Assembly: GCA_947493585.1 (NCBI GenBank)
Contig: CANLRI010000001.1
Span: forward strand, 310,001-374,000
DNA from: an uncultured Planococcus sp.
Lineage (GTDB): Bacteria; Bacillota; Bacilli; Bacillales_A; Planococcaceae
Reading direction: 5' to 3'
Length of the DNA stretch: 64,000 nucleotides
The notes under the pieces were generated by a model, which was given only the letters and a program-made list of their open reading frames with translations, searched no databases and had not been told where the DNA came from. Position numbers and translations under genes: made by a program. The first letter of the stretch is position 1. The number at the start of each line of letters is the position of its first letter. Shown piece by piece: positions 40,722-50,377 of the stretch.

Positions 40722-42533
40722 GTGGCACAGACAACAGCGCAAACATGGAATTTAACTTCTTTATATGACGGAAAGAGCCAATCAGCGGAACTAAAAAACT
40801 TCATGATGGATTTGCAAAACACGCTCGAGCAAGCGGCAGAGCAATTGAAAAAATACCGCGAGATGGACGTGCGCGACAACGATGCCTTGTTGGAAATCAT
40901 CGATCAATTTCAATATGCCTTGCTCGGCTGGGAGCAGCTTGATGATTTTGCCATTTGCGCTTATGCAGAAAATGTGGCGGATCAGTCCTCGATTGCTTTG
41001 ATGGATGACAGTGCCGTGCTGAAAGCAAAACTGACGTCTTTGCAAATCGAGCTGGATCAAGCCTTTGCTGAATTTACCGAGGCAGAGTGGCAAATCTTTA
41101 CCGCGTCTGACCGTGTTCAGACATCGTCTTTTTACTTGAATGAAAGACGGAAGATGGTCAAAGACCGATTGCCGGCCGAACTGGAGCGGATGATCAGCGC
41201 GCTGTCCGTCAACGGCCTGTCAGGCTGGGAACAGCAGCACGAACTGGTCTTGACCAAACTCAGAGTGCCGATTGAACTCGAAGGTAAGCTTCAGGAAGTC
41301 TCGATCGGCCAGGCGTTAAATGAAGCCGTAAATGGCAAAGACCGCGAAAGCCGGAAGCGCGCAGCTGAAGCTGTGGCCAAAACGTGCGAAGTACACGAGG
41401 ATGCGGTGGCGGCTATTTTGAACCGTGTGGCAGGGTCGCGACTGGCGATCTATGAGCAGCGGGGCTGGGACAATAAATTGAAAGAAATGCTTGAGCACAA
41501 CCGGATCGAGGAAGCCTCCATCGATGCGATGCTCACAGCCATCGACGGAAATAAGGATTTGTACAGAGCGTATATTGAACGGAAATTGAAAGTCGCAGGC
41601 CATGACACAGCCGGCTGGTTCGACTTGGAGTCACCAGCGTTTTCGCTGTCCGACAAAGTGGATTTGGCAACGGCGAAAACCGTCATCAGCAAGCAATTCC
41701 ACCAGTTTAGCGACAAGCTCGGCCACTTTGCCGACCGTGCATTTGAACAAGATTGGATCGAAGCCGAGAACCGGCCAGGCAAAGCAGAAGGCGGCTTTTG
41801 TGCATCGATGCCATTAGCCAAAGAAAGCCGGATCTTCCTGACGTATCGTGATACTTATCAAGACTTGGTCACCTTGGCGCATGAACTGGGCCATGCTTAT
41901 CATAACTTCATCATTCACGACGAGCCGGCGCTTGCGCAGCAAAAAGGCACGAGTGTCGCGGAAACAGCCTCTGCTTTCATGGAAAATTTGGTGCTCGATG
42001 CAGTGATCGAGCAGACGACAGATCAAAACGAACAGCTCGCCATGCTTGAAATGAAGATCCGAGATGGCTTGAAATATGTCGTGAGCGTCCCGAATATGTT
42101 CCGCTTCGAACGGAAATTTTACGATCAACGGACAGACGGCATGATTTCCGCAGAACAGATCAAAACGATGATCGCCGAGGTGGAAAATGACATCTACGGC
42201 GGATTGGTGGAGGAGCTGGCGCTTCACAAATGGATGTTCATCGGCCATTTCTATGATGCCGAAAAAGCGTTCTATAATATTCCGTACACGATCGGCTATT
42301 TATTCAGCAACGGCGTCTACGAACAAGCCAAACAGCAGCCGGAAGGATTTTCGGAGCGTTACGATGCGTTATTGCGTGACTCCGGGAAGATGACCGTCGA
42401 GCAATTGGGCAAACAATACCTTGGTGCGGACATCACGCAAGTGGCGTTTTGGCGTGATGCGCAGAAATCGCTGTACTCGGCCATTGAAGAATATTTGGAG
42501 CTGACTGAGAAGTACTGGCAAGGGATTGAGTGA
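40722..42533 (+). CDS. pepF: Oligoendopeptidase F (M3 family)
   Basis: The 603-residue enzyme has the HExxH zinc site His387-Glu-Leu-Gly-His391, with the third ligand Glu in the following Ser-Ala-Phe-Met-Glu. It cleaves peptides of up to about 20 residues in the cytoplasm. The GTG at 40722, behind AAAAGGGGATTATTT, fits the usual start and length of about 600 residues; an upstream ATG lacks a ribosome site. It is followed after seven bases by a small membrane gene. Confidence 0.92.
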   Translation: MAQTTAQTWNLTSLYDGKSQSAELKNFMMDLQNTLEQAAEQLKKYREMDVRDNDALLEIIDQFQYALLGWEQLDDFAICAYAENVADQSSIALMDDSAVLKAKLTSLQIELDQAFAEFTEAEWQIFTASDRVQTSSFYLNERRKMVKDRLPAELERMISALSVNGLSGWEQQHELVLTKLRVPIELEGKLQEVSIGQALNEAVNGKDRESRKRAAEAVAKTCEVHEDAVAAILNRVAGSRLAIYEQRGWDNKLKEMLEHNRIEEASIDAMLTAIDGNKDLYRAYIERKLKVAGHDTAGWFDLESPAFSLSDKVDLATAKTVISKQFHQFSDKLGHFADRAFEQDWIEAENRPGKAEGGFCASMPLAKESRIFLTYRDTYQDLVTLAHELGHAYHNFIIHDEPALAQQKGTSVAETASAFMENLVLDAVIEQTTDQNEQLAMLEMKIRDGLKYVVSVPNMFRFERKFYDQRTDGMISAEQIKTMIAEVENDIYGGLVEELALHKWMFIGHFYDAEKAFYNIPYTIGYLFSNGVYEQAKQQPEGFSERYDALLRDSGKMTVEQLGKQYLGADITQVAFWRDAQKSLYSAIEEYLELTEKYWQGIE

Positions 42534-42540
42534 GGAGAAG

Positions 42541-42744
42541 ATGAGAACACTTCAATGGAGTTTGCTCACGAGCTTTTTGCTGGCCAGTTATTTTTGCATA
42601 TTCGGACAAGGCATGGCTTATTTTTTGAGTGAGTACGCACTGCCGCTTGCTCCTGTCTATTATTTGACGGGACTGACGGCGGTGGGGATATTTCTATACA
42701 TGGTGTCTGGGATTTTATTGTTTACGTTGGCCAAACAGTATTAA
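42541..42744 (+). CDS. Small two-helix membrane protein, possibly truncated
   Basis: The 67-residue product has two hydrophobic helices (about 5-28 and 36-64). GTGAGGAGAAG precedes the ATG. The frame after the TAA stop reads His-Arg-Glu-Leu-Tyr-Ala-Ile-Ile-Leu-Phe-Thr-Val-Ala, which looks like a further membrane helix, suggesting that a longer ancestor lost its C-terminus. No family is recognised. Confidence 0.6.
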   Translation: MRTLQWSLLTSFLLASYFCIFGQGMAYFLSEYALPLAPVYYLTGLTAVGIFLYMVSGILLFTLAKQY

Positions 42745-43148
42745 AGCTTCCATACCCATCGGGAATTATATGCAATCATTTTATTCACTGTGGCACCAGC
42801 CGCTTCGTTATGGGCTTTTTTGTCACGGCGATGTGGTGGGGATGAAGTGGGAAGAAAATAATACGGGTCAAAAAACTCTCCTTAGCGGGGAGTTTTTTTA
42901 AATGGACAGGCTAAGTGGACATGAGTGCATGATAAAAACATAGTCCGCGCCAGTCCGATGTTGCTGGAGCATTAATTAAGTCCTATCCCCTTTTCTCGCT
43001 TCCTTAAAATGGATAGTACTTTCTGCTCTAATGACTGAATATTCTATAACTTTGTAACCGTTTTCAATATTTCGGGAAGGGAAAATTTCGGGTCAAGGGG
43101 AATACCTGTTATGGCTGTAATTAATGCCCATAAAAGGAGGAAGATGAA
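42745..43148. other. Intergenic gap with possible gene remnant
   Basis: Bases 42745-42845 may be the decayed end of the preceding membrane gene, with a T6 run (42816-42821) where the frame would shift to end Val-Thr-Ala-Met-Trp-Trp-Gly. A terminator lies at 42870-42899. The rest up to the M28 gene holds nothing I can name. Confidence 0.4.
42870..42899 (+). terminator. Rho-independent terminator
   Basis: AAAAAACTCTCC, loop TTAGC, GGGGAGTTTTTTT. It follows the pepF-small membrane operon. Confidence 0.85.
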
Positions 43149-44495
43149 TTGAAAAACATGAAGTGGAAAACAGCGTTTTTATCGGCGTTGCTCGTCACGT
43201 CCAGTTTCTACGCAACGCCGGCTGGGCTGTTCGAACAGCAGGCAGCGCAGGCAGCTCCTGGGAAAAGCGGTGCGGCATTTGACCAGAAAGTGATTGCGCG
43301 CATCGACGAGGAACGGATGTATGAAGATGTCTACCACCTGACCGAGACAATCGGCCCGCGCGTCGCCGGGACGGACGCCGAGAAAGAAACCGCAGACTTC
43401 CTGGAACAGCGCCTCGAATCCTATGGCTATGAAGTGGAAGTGCAGGAATTCAGCATCCCGGATCTGGTGATCGGGCATTTGCATACCGAATCGGGAGATG
43501 AAGTATTGATCAACATTCCATCAGGTTCCGCGGCAACAGCCGAGGAAGGCCTGACGGCGCAATTATATGATGCGGGGCTCGGTTATCCGGCTGATTTCAA
43601 TGCCGAGGCGGCGGGGAAAATCGCCTTGATCCAGCGCGGCGGTTTCACGTTTGCGGAAAAAGTCCGGAATGCCGAAGCAGCAGGAGCTGCCGGCGTCTTG
43701 ATCTATAACAATGTCGACCAGGCGGGCCCACTTAATCCATCGCTCGGCGGCAATGAAATGGATATCCCGGTCGGCGGGATCACCAAGGCGAGCGGCGAAG
43801 CGTTGAAGGCGGATGTCCTGGCGGCGAACGGAACGGTCACCTTGACGGTTCAGGCGTTTGAAGGCGCGACATCCGAAAACATCATCGCGACGCGCACGCC
43901 GAAAAAAGGCGGCAGTGACGGCATCGTCCACGTCAGCGCACATTACGACAGCGTGCCGTTTGCGGCCGGTGCAAGCGATAACGCATCCGGAACCGCGGTC
44001 GCGCTCGAGATCGCGCGCGTCCTGAAGAGCTACCCGGTCGATGAGGAAGTGCGCTTTGTCTTTGTCGGCGCTGAAGAAATCGGCCTCCTCGGCTCGCGCC
44101 ATTATGTCAGTGAACTGACCGAAAGTGAAGTGGCGAGAAGCATCGGCAACTTCAATATGGATATGGTCGGCACGTCTTGGGACAACGCCACGGCGATTTA
44201 CATGAACACGCTTGACGGCCAGGCGAACATCGTGACGGAAACCGCAAAAGCGACAGGCGAACGGATCGGCACGCCGTCTGAACTGATCTTGTATCAGCGC
44301 GGCTCGTCCGACCATGTGCCGTTCTACGAAGCGGGCATTCCGGCAGTGAACTTCATCCGCCGGGAACCAGGAACAGCAAACCTTGAACCGTATTACCATA
44401 CGCCGCTCGATACGATTGAATTCATCAGCGCGAAACGCCTGAAAGAAGCGGGCGATCTGGTCGGCGCATCGGTTTACCAATTGATCCGAAAATAA
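43149..44495 (+). CDS. Secreted M28 aminopeptidase with PA domain
   Basis: The 448-residue protein has a signal peptide (residues 1 to about 36, ending Ala-Gln-Ala-Ala) and an M28 zinc peptidase fold: His265-Tyr-Asp-Ser, Asp277 in Ala-Ser-Asp-Asn-Ala-Ser-Gly, Glu309-Glu310 in Gly-Ala-Glu-Glu-Ile-Gly, Asp in Asn-Met-Asp-Met and the last His in Tyr-Tyr-His-Thr-Pro-Leu-Asp. A protease-associated (PA) domain lies in the middle (Gly-Gly-Phe-Thr-Phe-Ala-Glu-Lys). It removes N-terminal residues from extracellular peptides. TTG start, eight bases behind AAAGGAGG. A close paralogue follows. Its bases are richer in G+C than those of the neighbours. Confidence 0.88.
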   Translation: MKNMKWKTAFLSALLVTSSFYATPAGLFEQQAAQAAPGKSGAAFDQKVIARIDEERMYEDVYHLTETIGPRVAGTDAEKETADFLEQRLESYGYEVEVQEFSIPDLVIGHLHTESGDEVLINIPSGSAATAEEGLTAQLYDAGLGYPADFNAEAAGKIALIQRGGFTFAEKVRNAEAAGAAGVLIYNNVDQAGPLNPSLGGNEMDIPVGGITKASGEALKADVLAANGTVTLTVQAFEGATSENIIATRTPKKGGSDGIVHVSAHYDSVPFAAGASDNASGTAVALEIARVLKSYPVDEEVRFVFVGAEEIGLLGSRHYVSELTESEVARSIGNFNMDMVGTSWDNATAIYMNTLDGQANIVTETAKATGERIGTPSELILYQRGSSDHVPFYEAGIPAVNFIRREPGTANLEPYYHTPLDTIEFISAKRLKEAGDLVGASVYQLIRK

Positions 44496-44519
44496 TCCAG
44501 TTGAGGGAGTGGCAGTCGA

Positions 44520-45965
44520 ATGAAAAAAGACCATCTATCCGGTGAAGTGAAAACGACAGGGCTGAAAAAGAAATTTCTGAGCTATACGCTCGCAGGCGCG
44601 CTCGTCTTGAGCGTCTCCCCGATGGCGTTGCCGGTAGCGGATTCCGGCGCGGCAAATGTCGCCTATGCGGCGAACGGCAATTCGGGCGCAGCGCATGACC
44701 AGAAAATCGTCAACCGCGTCGATGCGGAACAGGCGATCGAACATATCCGCTATTTGTCTGAAGAGATCGGTTCCCGGCCGGGCGGACTCGAAGGGGAGAA
44801 AGAAGCTGCGGATTATGTCGCAAATACCTTGCAGGGGCTCGGTTTTGACGTTGAGTACCAATACTTCCCGGTTGCGGACCAGTATATCGGGGAAGCGGCA
44901 TTTTCTGACGGCACCGTTTGGGAGATGGGCGCTGCGCCGAATGGCAAAGTGAGCCAGCAGGCCGTAGAGGCTCCGGTCATCTACGTAGAGGGCGGTGTCT
45001 CGGCAGCGGATTTCCCGTCAGAAACGGAAGGCAAGATCGTCCTGTTGACGCGCGAATCGTCGACCGCCGCTTACCGGACACAAGTCGATAACGCGGTCGA
45101 AGCGGGAGCTGCAGGCGTCATCCTGCAAAGCGTCGTCGGCGGGCGCGGCAACTACGGCTCGACATTCAACCCGAACCTGGCGAAATCCTATGATGTCCCG
45201 GTCTACGGCGCGGCGTACATCCAAGGCGAATGGCTGAAAGAACAGCTCGCGGATGGGCCGGTCAGCCTGAATTTGACCGCGACGCATTATGAAGACCTTG
45301 AATCCGTCAACGTCATCGCAACGAAAAAAGCGAAATCGAAAAGTGCGGACGCCAAGGAAGTGCTGTTGACGGCGCATATGGATAGCGTCGTCGGCGCGCC
45401 GGGCGCGAACGATAACGCATCCGGTGTCGGGCTGATGCTGGAACTGGCGCGCGTCTTCAAAAGCTATAACACCGATAAGGACATGAAGTTCATCGCTTTC
45501 GGTTCGGAGGAACGCGGCTTGCTCGGCGCACGCTATTACGTCGATCAGCTGACACAGGCAGAACGCGACAAGATCGAAGCGGTCTACAATCCGGACATGG
45601 TGGCGACAAGCTACGAGAAAGCGGAAAATCTGTATGCCATGACCGTCGACGGCTCGAGCAACGTCGTCACGGAATCGACCGTCGCAGCAGGGGCGCGCCT
45701 CGGGAACTCGGATATCCTCCCTGGCCAGTTCGGCTCGAGCGACCATGTGCCGTTCCATAATGCCGGCATCCCGGCTGCGCTCTTCATCTGGATGGGCATC
45801 GACAGCTGGAATCCGCTCATTTACCACATCGAAAAAGTCTATCACACGCCGCAAGATACGATAGAAGACAATGTCTCCGAGGAGCGCATGCAATCGGCGC
45901 TTGAAGTGATCGGTGCCGGCCTGTTCGATGTCGTAAGGAAAGATGTGCCAGGCGTTAAGCATTAA
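44520..45965 (+). CDS. Secreted M28 aminopeptidase with PA domain, paralogue
   Basis: The 481-residue protein has a long signal peptide (to about residue 52, Tyr-Ala-Ala) and the same M28 order as its upstream neighbour: Ala-His-Met-Asp-Ser, Gly-Ala-Asn-Asp-Asn-Ala-Ser-Gly, Ser-Glu-Glu-Arg-Gly, Asn-Pro-Asp-Met and Tyr-His-Thr-Pro-Gln-Asp. It starts 24 bases after the first gene and likely shares its transcript. The two are tandem duplicates that have diverged. It has a PA domain with Glu-Ala-Gly-Ala-Ala-Gly-Val-Ile. It acts outside the cell on peptides released by other proteases. Confidence 0.88.
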   Translation: MKKDHLSGEVKTTGLKKKFLSYTLAGALVLSVSPMALPVADSGAANVAYAANGNSGAAHDQKIVNRVDAEQAIEHIRYLSEEIGSRPGGLEGEKEAADYVANTLQGLGFDVEYQYFPVADQYIGEAAFSDGTVWEMGAAPNGKVSQQAVEAPVIYVEGGVSAADFPSETEGKIVLLTRESSTAAYRTQVDNAVEAGAAGVILQSVVGGRGNYGSTFNPNLAKSYDVPVYGAAYIQGEWLKEQLADGPVSLNLTATHYEDLESVNVIATKKAKSKSADAKEVLLTAHMDSVVGAPGANDNASGVGLMLELARVFKSYNTDKDMKFIAFGSEERGLLGARYYVDQLTQAERDKIEAVYNPDMVATSYEKAENLYAMTVDGSSNVVTESTVAAGARLGNSDILPGQFGSSDHVPFHNAGIPAALFIWMGIDSWNPLIYHIEKVYHTPQDTIEDNVSEERMQSALEVIGAGLFDVVRKDVPGVKH

Positions 45966-45993
45966 TTCTAATAATGAACGCATACATTTGCTG

Positions 45994-46027
45994 AGCCGTT
46001 CCGGGAATATTTCGGGACGGCTTTTTT
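45994..46027 (+). terminator. Rho-independent terminator
   Basis: AGCCGTTCCGG and TCGGGACGGCT pair (one mismatch) before a six-T run, after the M28 pair. Confidence 0.85.
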
Positions 46028-46159
46028 GCGCGTTTTCTAGCGGACGTTTACTTTTCCATCTCCTTCAATTGGATAGGAATGTCAGTGTGCATGTCGAATA
46101 GTAAGGGGCAATGGACAGTGCCGACGCTTAGGGAGCCAAATCCAGAGGAGGAGAATGAA

Positions 46160-47071
46160 ATGGACATCATCAGGCATTCCGAATGGGCCGAGACGAAGTT
46201 CACCTTGCATTTGCTGTCGCAGATCCTCGGCAAGATCAAACTCGAAACCGCCCAGCAGGAACCGCAATGGGCACACGTGACGCTCGCCATAACGCCGAAC
46301 GGCTTTACGACGGGCTTGTTGTTCCAACACGATCGGGCATTCCAAATCGACTTGGATATTCACGAAAGCCATGTCTTGATCAATGTCGACGGACATGTGC
46401 AAGCCGTGCCGTTGGATACGGCCAAGCCGATCAAAACCTATTTCGAAGAGATCTTCGGCGCGCTGGCGTCGAAGGGCGTCCAGTTAAAGGTCAATCCGAA
46501 GCCGCAGGAAATGGCTTACAAGAACAATTTGGACGAAGACGACACGCCGCTCGTCTTCAATTGGGAACAGGCGATGCGCGGGCTCAAGTTATTCCATTTC
46601 GCGCTTGCCCAACAATTGAAATTTATCGGGCCGCTGCGCTGCCGGAAAATGAAACCGGCCTTGTTCTGGGGAACGTTCGACGTCTCATCGCTCATCTTGC
46701 CGGACATCCCGCAGCCGTATCCGGAAGACAAGGTCATCGAAAAAGCGGCGTTCGATGAACATTTCATCGAATACGGTTTCTGGCTCGGCGACGCCAATGT
46801 CGACACACCTGCGTTTTTTGTCCTGCCATACCCGTTCGTCAATAAAGAACTCGACAGCAAGCGGTTAAAGCCTGACGATGCGTATTTTGAAGCTTCGCTG
46901 AGCGAATACTTCCTGATGCTCGATAAAGTTGCGGGCTCGCCCGACCCGGCGCAAGCGATGCAGGAGTTTTTCCGCTCGACTTTTGATATCCTCAGCGAAG
47001 AACTGGGCTGGCCGGACTGTTCATATTATTTTACGCCGCTCGATATGCCCGGACAGCAAGCGGAAAAATGA
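46160..47071 (+). CDS. DUF5996-family protein
   Basis: The 303-residue protein matches DUF5996: Leu-His-Leu-Leu-Ser-Gln-Ile-Leu-Gly-Lys near residue 19, Trp-Ala-His-Val-Thr-Leu-Ala-Ile-Thr-Pro, Leu-Phe-Trp-Gly-Thr-Phe-Asp in the middle, Phe-Phe-Val-Leu-Pro-Tyr-Pro and Asp-Pro-Ala-Gln-Ala-Met-Gln-Glu-Phe. The family occurs in many bacteria but has no known function. The ATG at 46160 lies eight bases behind GGAGG; in-frame upstream codons have no ribosome site. Like the M28 genes it is rather rich in G+C. Confidence 0.78.
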   Translation: MDIIRHSEWAETKFTLHLLSQILGKIKLETAQQEPQWAHVTLAITPNGFTTGLLFQHDRAFQIDLDIHESHVLINVDGHVQAVPLDTAKPIKTYFEEIFGALASKGVQLKVNPKPQEMAYKNNLDEDDTPLVFNWEQAMRGLKLFHFALAQQLKFIGPLRCRKMKPALFWGTFDVSSLILPDIPQPYPEDKVIEKAAFDEHFIEYGFWLGDANVDTPAFFVLPYPFVNKELDSKRLKPDDAYFEASLSEYFLMLDKVAGSPDPAQAMQEFFRSTFDILSEELGWPDCSYYFTPLDMPGQQAEK

Positions 47072-47083
47072 TGGAATGGACCG

Positions 47084-47123
47084 GGAGGAGATCTGCCGAT
47101 TCAGGCAGATCTTCTCCATTTTT
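47084..47123 (+). terminator. Rho-independent terminator
   Basis: GGAGGAGATCTGCC and GGCAGATCTTCTCC pair around a six-base loop, followed by ATTTTTC. Confidence 0.8.
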
Positions 47124-47258
47124 CAAGGTTGGATTGCCAATGTACAAGAGCATCAAAAGTCCCGAAAAAATATTTTTCAAACTATCTATTTTTATGTCTT
47201 CCGATGTGCTTTAATGGATTTAATGAAACTGTAAAAAAATTGAAATGGGGATGGTAGG

Positions 47259-50200
47259 ATGGACCGCGCGTTCAAGATTGCGACGAGTTTTTTGATGGGT
47301 GTCTCACTTTTTGGTGTTTTACCGGCAACACAAACGGCACAAGCCGAAGATTTAGTGGATGCAGATGTATTGGAGCAAGGAGATGACGTAAGCGATACGT
47401 TTTCTGCAGAAGATAATGAGCATTGGTACAAGATCGATGTCGATCCTGCACAAGTTGCAGCGCATACGCATTTCGAAGTTTCTCTCCAGTCAGATGATGA
47501 ATTGACCTTCACGGTTTACCCCGACGCAGAACGAGCGACTGCCGACCAGCCTTTCGATCCGTTCAGCAATTATAGCTTTGCGGAAATGAAATCGACTGTA
47601 AAATTCCCGATTGCTTGGGAAGGACCTTATTACATAAAGGTATCTTCTTACGCTGAAGAATTGCCTGTAGATTTGCCTGAAAGCGAAGAAGCGGAAGAAG
47701 CGAGCTACACAATTGGCTTTGACGGCGTCACTGTAAAAGCCTCGAAACCGACAAACGACGAGCAATGCCCGGCAGAACTTGTCATGGGCGAAGCAGCGGG
47801 AGACCAGGCGCTGCTTGATCAATTGCGCGTTATTCGCGGCGAAGTGCTGGCGCAGACAGAAAGCGGCAAAGAACTAACAAAGCTTTACTATAAACTGGCG
47901 CCGTTTATCGGCTATCAGGCCGTGACGGATGCAACTGTCCGTGAGTCATTGAAGAAAAACCTCAACCAACTTGACGGCTTGATCACGAGTATTGCGGAAA
48001 ATGGCTTCCAAAGCTCGAAAACGATCACCGCAGCTGACCAAAAAGCAATCAGCGAATTATACGCGCTTGCGTTAAAAACAGCACCTGCGAATTTGAAAGA
48101 TGATGTGGAAGCGGCAGGACAAGCAATCAATATCAACAAACTGGCTGGAAAATCAGTCATGTCGGCAATGCTTCCGACGCCATATGTCGTAAAAGATGCT
48201 TCCATGAACAAAGTCATCGTGAAAGTAAAAGAAGGCGAAACGCTGACAAAAGCGGAAGCTGGAACAGCTGGCATCCAGTCGGTTTCTGAGTTTGATGCCG
48301 AAGCGCCAAAATTCGAACAGTTCTTTGTAGTGGATTTGAAGTCAGGCATGTCAGCCGCTTCAACGAATAAAACCTTGCAGTCGCTTGAAGACTTGCCGGA
48401 AGTTGAATTCGTCGAACCGGTACAGCAATACAAGCTTCATTCAGAGGACATCTATTATGATGAGCAGTGGTCGCTTGAAAACGCGGGTGGCGGCTTTGGC
48501 ATCGAAGACGCTGACATCGATTTCGAGGAAATGACGAAACTGGCAGCTCCACAAAAGCAAGGAGAAGTCATCACCGCGGTCATCGATACCGGCGTTGATT
48601 ACACACTGGCTGACTTGAAGAACCAAATGGTCAGCACAGGCTATGATTTCATCAATGACGACAATAAAGCCTTCGATGACCAAGGACACGGCACGCACGT
48701 TTCCGGCATCATTGCAGCAGAAGCGGACAACGATTATTCGATGACGGGCATTAACCAGTCGACGAAAATCCTGCCGGTGAAAGTGCTTGATGCGTCAGGT
48801 TACGGCGATACAGAACAAATTGCATATGGCATCCTGTACGCAACAGACCAAGGAGCCGATGTTATCAATATGAGCCTTGGCGGCGGCTATAGCCGTGTCT
48901 TAGAATATGCGATGAGATACGCAAACGAGCGCGGCGTGACAATCGTCGCAGCTTCAGGAAATGACGGATGGGAAGAAGTTTCTTACCCGGCATCATCAAA
49001 ATACGCGATCGCTGTCGGCGCAACGAACAAACTTGACCTGGTATCGGATTACTCGAGCTATGGCAAAGATCTTGACCTCGTCGCTCCGGGTACAGACATT
49101 CCAAGCTTGCTGCCGGACGGCAATGTTACGTTGATGTCTGGAACATCAATGGCAGCTCCTCACGTCGCGGCCGTTGCGGGTGTCTTGAAATCGATTAACC
49201 CGGATCTCACGCCAGGCCAGTTGGAGAATTTACTGACGGCATCAGCGGATGACGTTGAGTTTATCGCAGAAGATGCCCCTCCTGGTTTCGAAGAAGATCC
49301 TTTCTTTGAAGAAGATTTCCCGTATGAAATGGAAGAATTGGCACCTGGCTTTGACCTTGTCTCAGGATGGGGCCGTTTGAACGGTGCACAAGCAATTCTT
49401 GCACTGAAAGATAAATGGAATCTCGCTGATCGCATCAGTGGAGCAAGCCGCTACGATACAGCGGTGGAAGTCTCGAAAAAAGGCTGGAGCACATCCGGTA
49501 AAGCTGTGATTGCAACAGGCGGCGATTTCCCGGATGCCTTGAGTGCAGCGCCTCTTGCAGCGTATCAAAACGCACCATTGCTACTCACGAAAACCGATTC
49601 GCTTCCACAATCGGTAAAAGATGAATTGAAACGTTTGAAAGTAACCGAAGTGACATTAATTGGCGGATTGGGCGCAATCAGCCCGATGGTCGAAATGGAA
49701 CTGAAGGCACTTGGCATTAAAGCAACAAGCATTAAACGCATCAGCGGCAAAAACCGCTACGAAACATCGGTCAATATCGCGAAACAAATGAAAACTTCAA
49801 CGCAAGCAGTCGTCGCAACAGGCTCAACATTTGCCGATGCCTTGTCGATCGCACCGGTCGCAGGCAGCCAGAAAATGCCGATCTTGCTGACGAAACCGAA
49901 CGGCTTGCCGGCGGAAGTGAAAGCTCATTTCGCAGCAAAAGATTACAGCAAAACCTTCATCATTGGGGGTAAAGGCGCTGTTTCTGACAGCACAGCAAAA
50001 GAAGTGAAAAACCCGGTACGTCTTTCCGGCGCATCGCGCTATGAAACGAACAGCGCGGTCATCACTCATTTCAAAGGATCATTCGGCGGCCAGTACATGT
50101 ACTTGTCTACTGGCGCAAACTATCCAGATGCACTCGCTGGCTCCGTATTGGCAGCGAAAACAAAAGCACCACTCGTTTTGACGGCACCGAACGGACCGAA

Positions 50201-50312
50201 TGCGGCGACCGTGAAGACGGTCAAAGAGCAGTTGAAAAACGTTACAGGGATCTACATCCTCGGCGGTGAAGGTGCTCTGCCAACACAAAACATCCAGCAA
50301 TTGTTTGAGTAA
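47259..50312 (+). CDS. Secreted subtilase (S8) with three CWB2 repeats
   Basis: The 1017-residue protein has a signal peptide (1 to about 28), a PPC-like beta domain (about 30-155), a helical linker and an inhibitor-like propeptide segment (about 320-385), then an S8 catalytic domain with Asp443, His477 and Ser630. Residues about 669-700 form an acidic, Phe/Pro/Glu-rich insertion. The C-terminal ~300 residues are three CWB2 (cell-wall-binding repeat 2) units starting near 722, 824 and 918, each with Arg-(Ile/Leu)-Ser-Gly-x-x-Arg-Tyr. CWB2 repeats bind wall polymers, so the protease is probably surface bound. It follows the M28 pair and could feed them peptides. ATGGGGATGGTAGG precedes the start. 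Confidence 0.9.
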   Translation: MDRAFKIATSFLMGVSLFGVLPATQTAQAEDLVDADVLEQGDDVSDTFSAEDNEHWYKIDVDPAQVAAHTHFEVSLQSDDELTFTVYPDAERATADQPFDPFSNYSFAEMKSTVKFPIAWEGPYYIKVSSYAEELPVDLPESEEAEEASYTIGFDGVTVKASKPTNDEQCPAELVMGEAAGDQALLDQLRVIRGEVLAQTESGKELTKLYYKLAPFIGYQAVTDATVRESLKKNLNQLDGLITSIAENGFQSSKTITAADQKAISELYALALKTAPANLKDDVEAAGQAININKLAGKSVMSAMLPTPYVVKDASMNKVIVKVKEGETLTKAEAGTAGIQSVSEFDAEAPKFEQFFVVDLKSGMSAASTNKTLQSLEDLPEVEFVEPVQQYKLHSEDIYYDEQWSLENAGGGFGIEDADIDFEEMTKLAAPQKQGEVITAVIDTGVDYTLADLKNQMVSTGYDFINDDNKAFDDQGHGTHVSGIIAAEADNDYSMTGINQSTKILPVKVLDASGYGDTEQIAYGILYATDQGADVINMSLGGGYSRVLEYAMRYANERGVTIVAASGNDGWEEVSYPASSKYAIAVGATNKLDLVSDYSSYGKDLDLVAPGTDIPSLLPDGNVTLMSGTSMAAPHVAAVAGVLKSINPDLTPGQLENLLTASADDVEFIAEDAPPGFEEDPFFEEDFPYEMEELAPGFDLVSGWGRLNGAQAILALKDKWNLADRISGASRYDTAVEVSKKGWSTSGKAVIATGGDFPDALSAAPLAAYQNAPLLLTKTDSLPQSVKDELKRLKVTEVTLIGGLGAISPMVEMELKALGIKATSIKRISGKNRYETSVNIAKQMKTSTQAVVATGSTFADALSIAPVAGSQKMPILLTKPNGLPAEVKAHFAAKDYSKTFIIGGKGAVSDSTAKEVKNPVRLSGASRYETNSAVITHFKGSFGGQYMYLSTGANYPDALAGSVLAAKTKAPLVLTAPNGPNAATVKTVKEQLKNVTGIYILGGEGALPTQNIQQLFE

Positions 50313-50317
50313 GACAG

Positions 50318-50354
50318 AAAACAGGCGGTTCGGATTCCGGACGCCTGTTTTTTT
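50318..50354 (+). terminator. Rho-independent terminator of the subtilase gene
   Basis: AAAACAGGCG and CGCCTGTTTT with inner CGG/CCG pairing, then T-run. Confidence 0.85.
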
Positions 50355-50377
50355 ATAACTTAAATGGGGGAAAACTA

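Noticed and set aside
43563..44534. Long open frame (323 codons) on the minus strand under the first M28 gene
   Set aside because: It lies fully inside a real peptidase gene in a G+C-rich region, with no ribosome site and a composition that follows codon bias of the other strand.
45018..45983. Long minus-strand frame (321 codons) under the second M28 gene
   Set aside because: Same cause: shadow of a G+C-rich coding gene.
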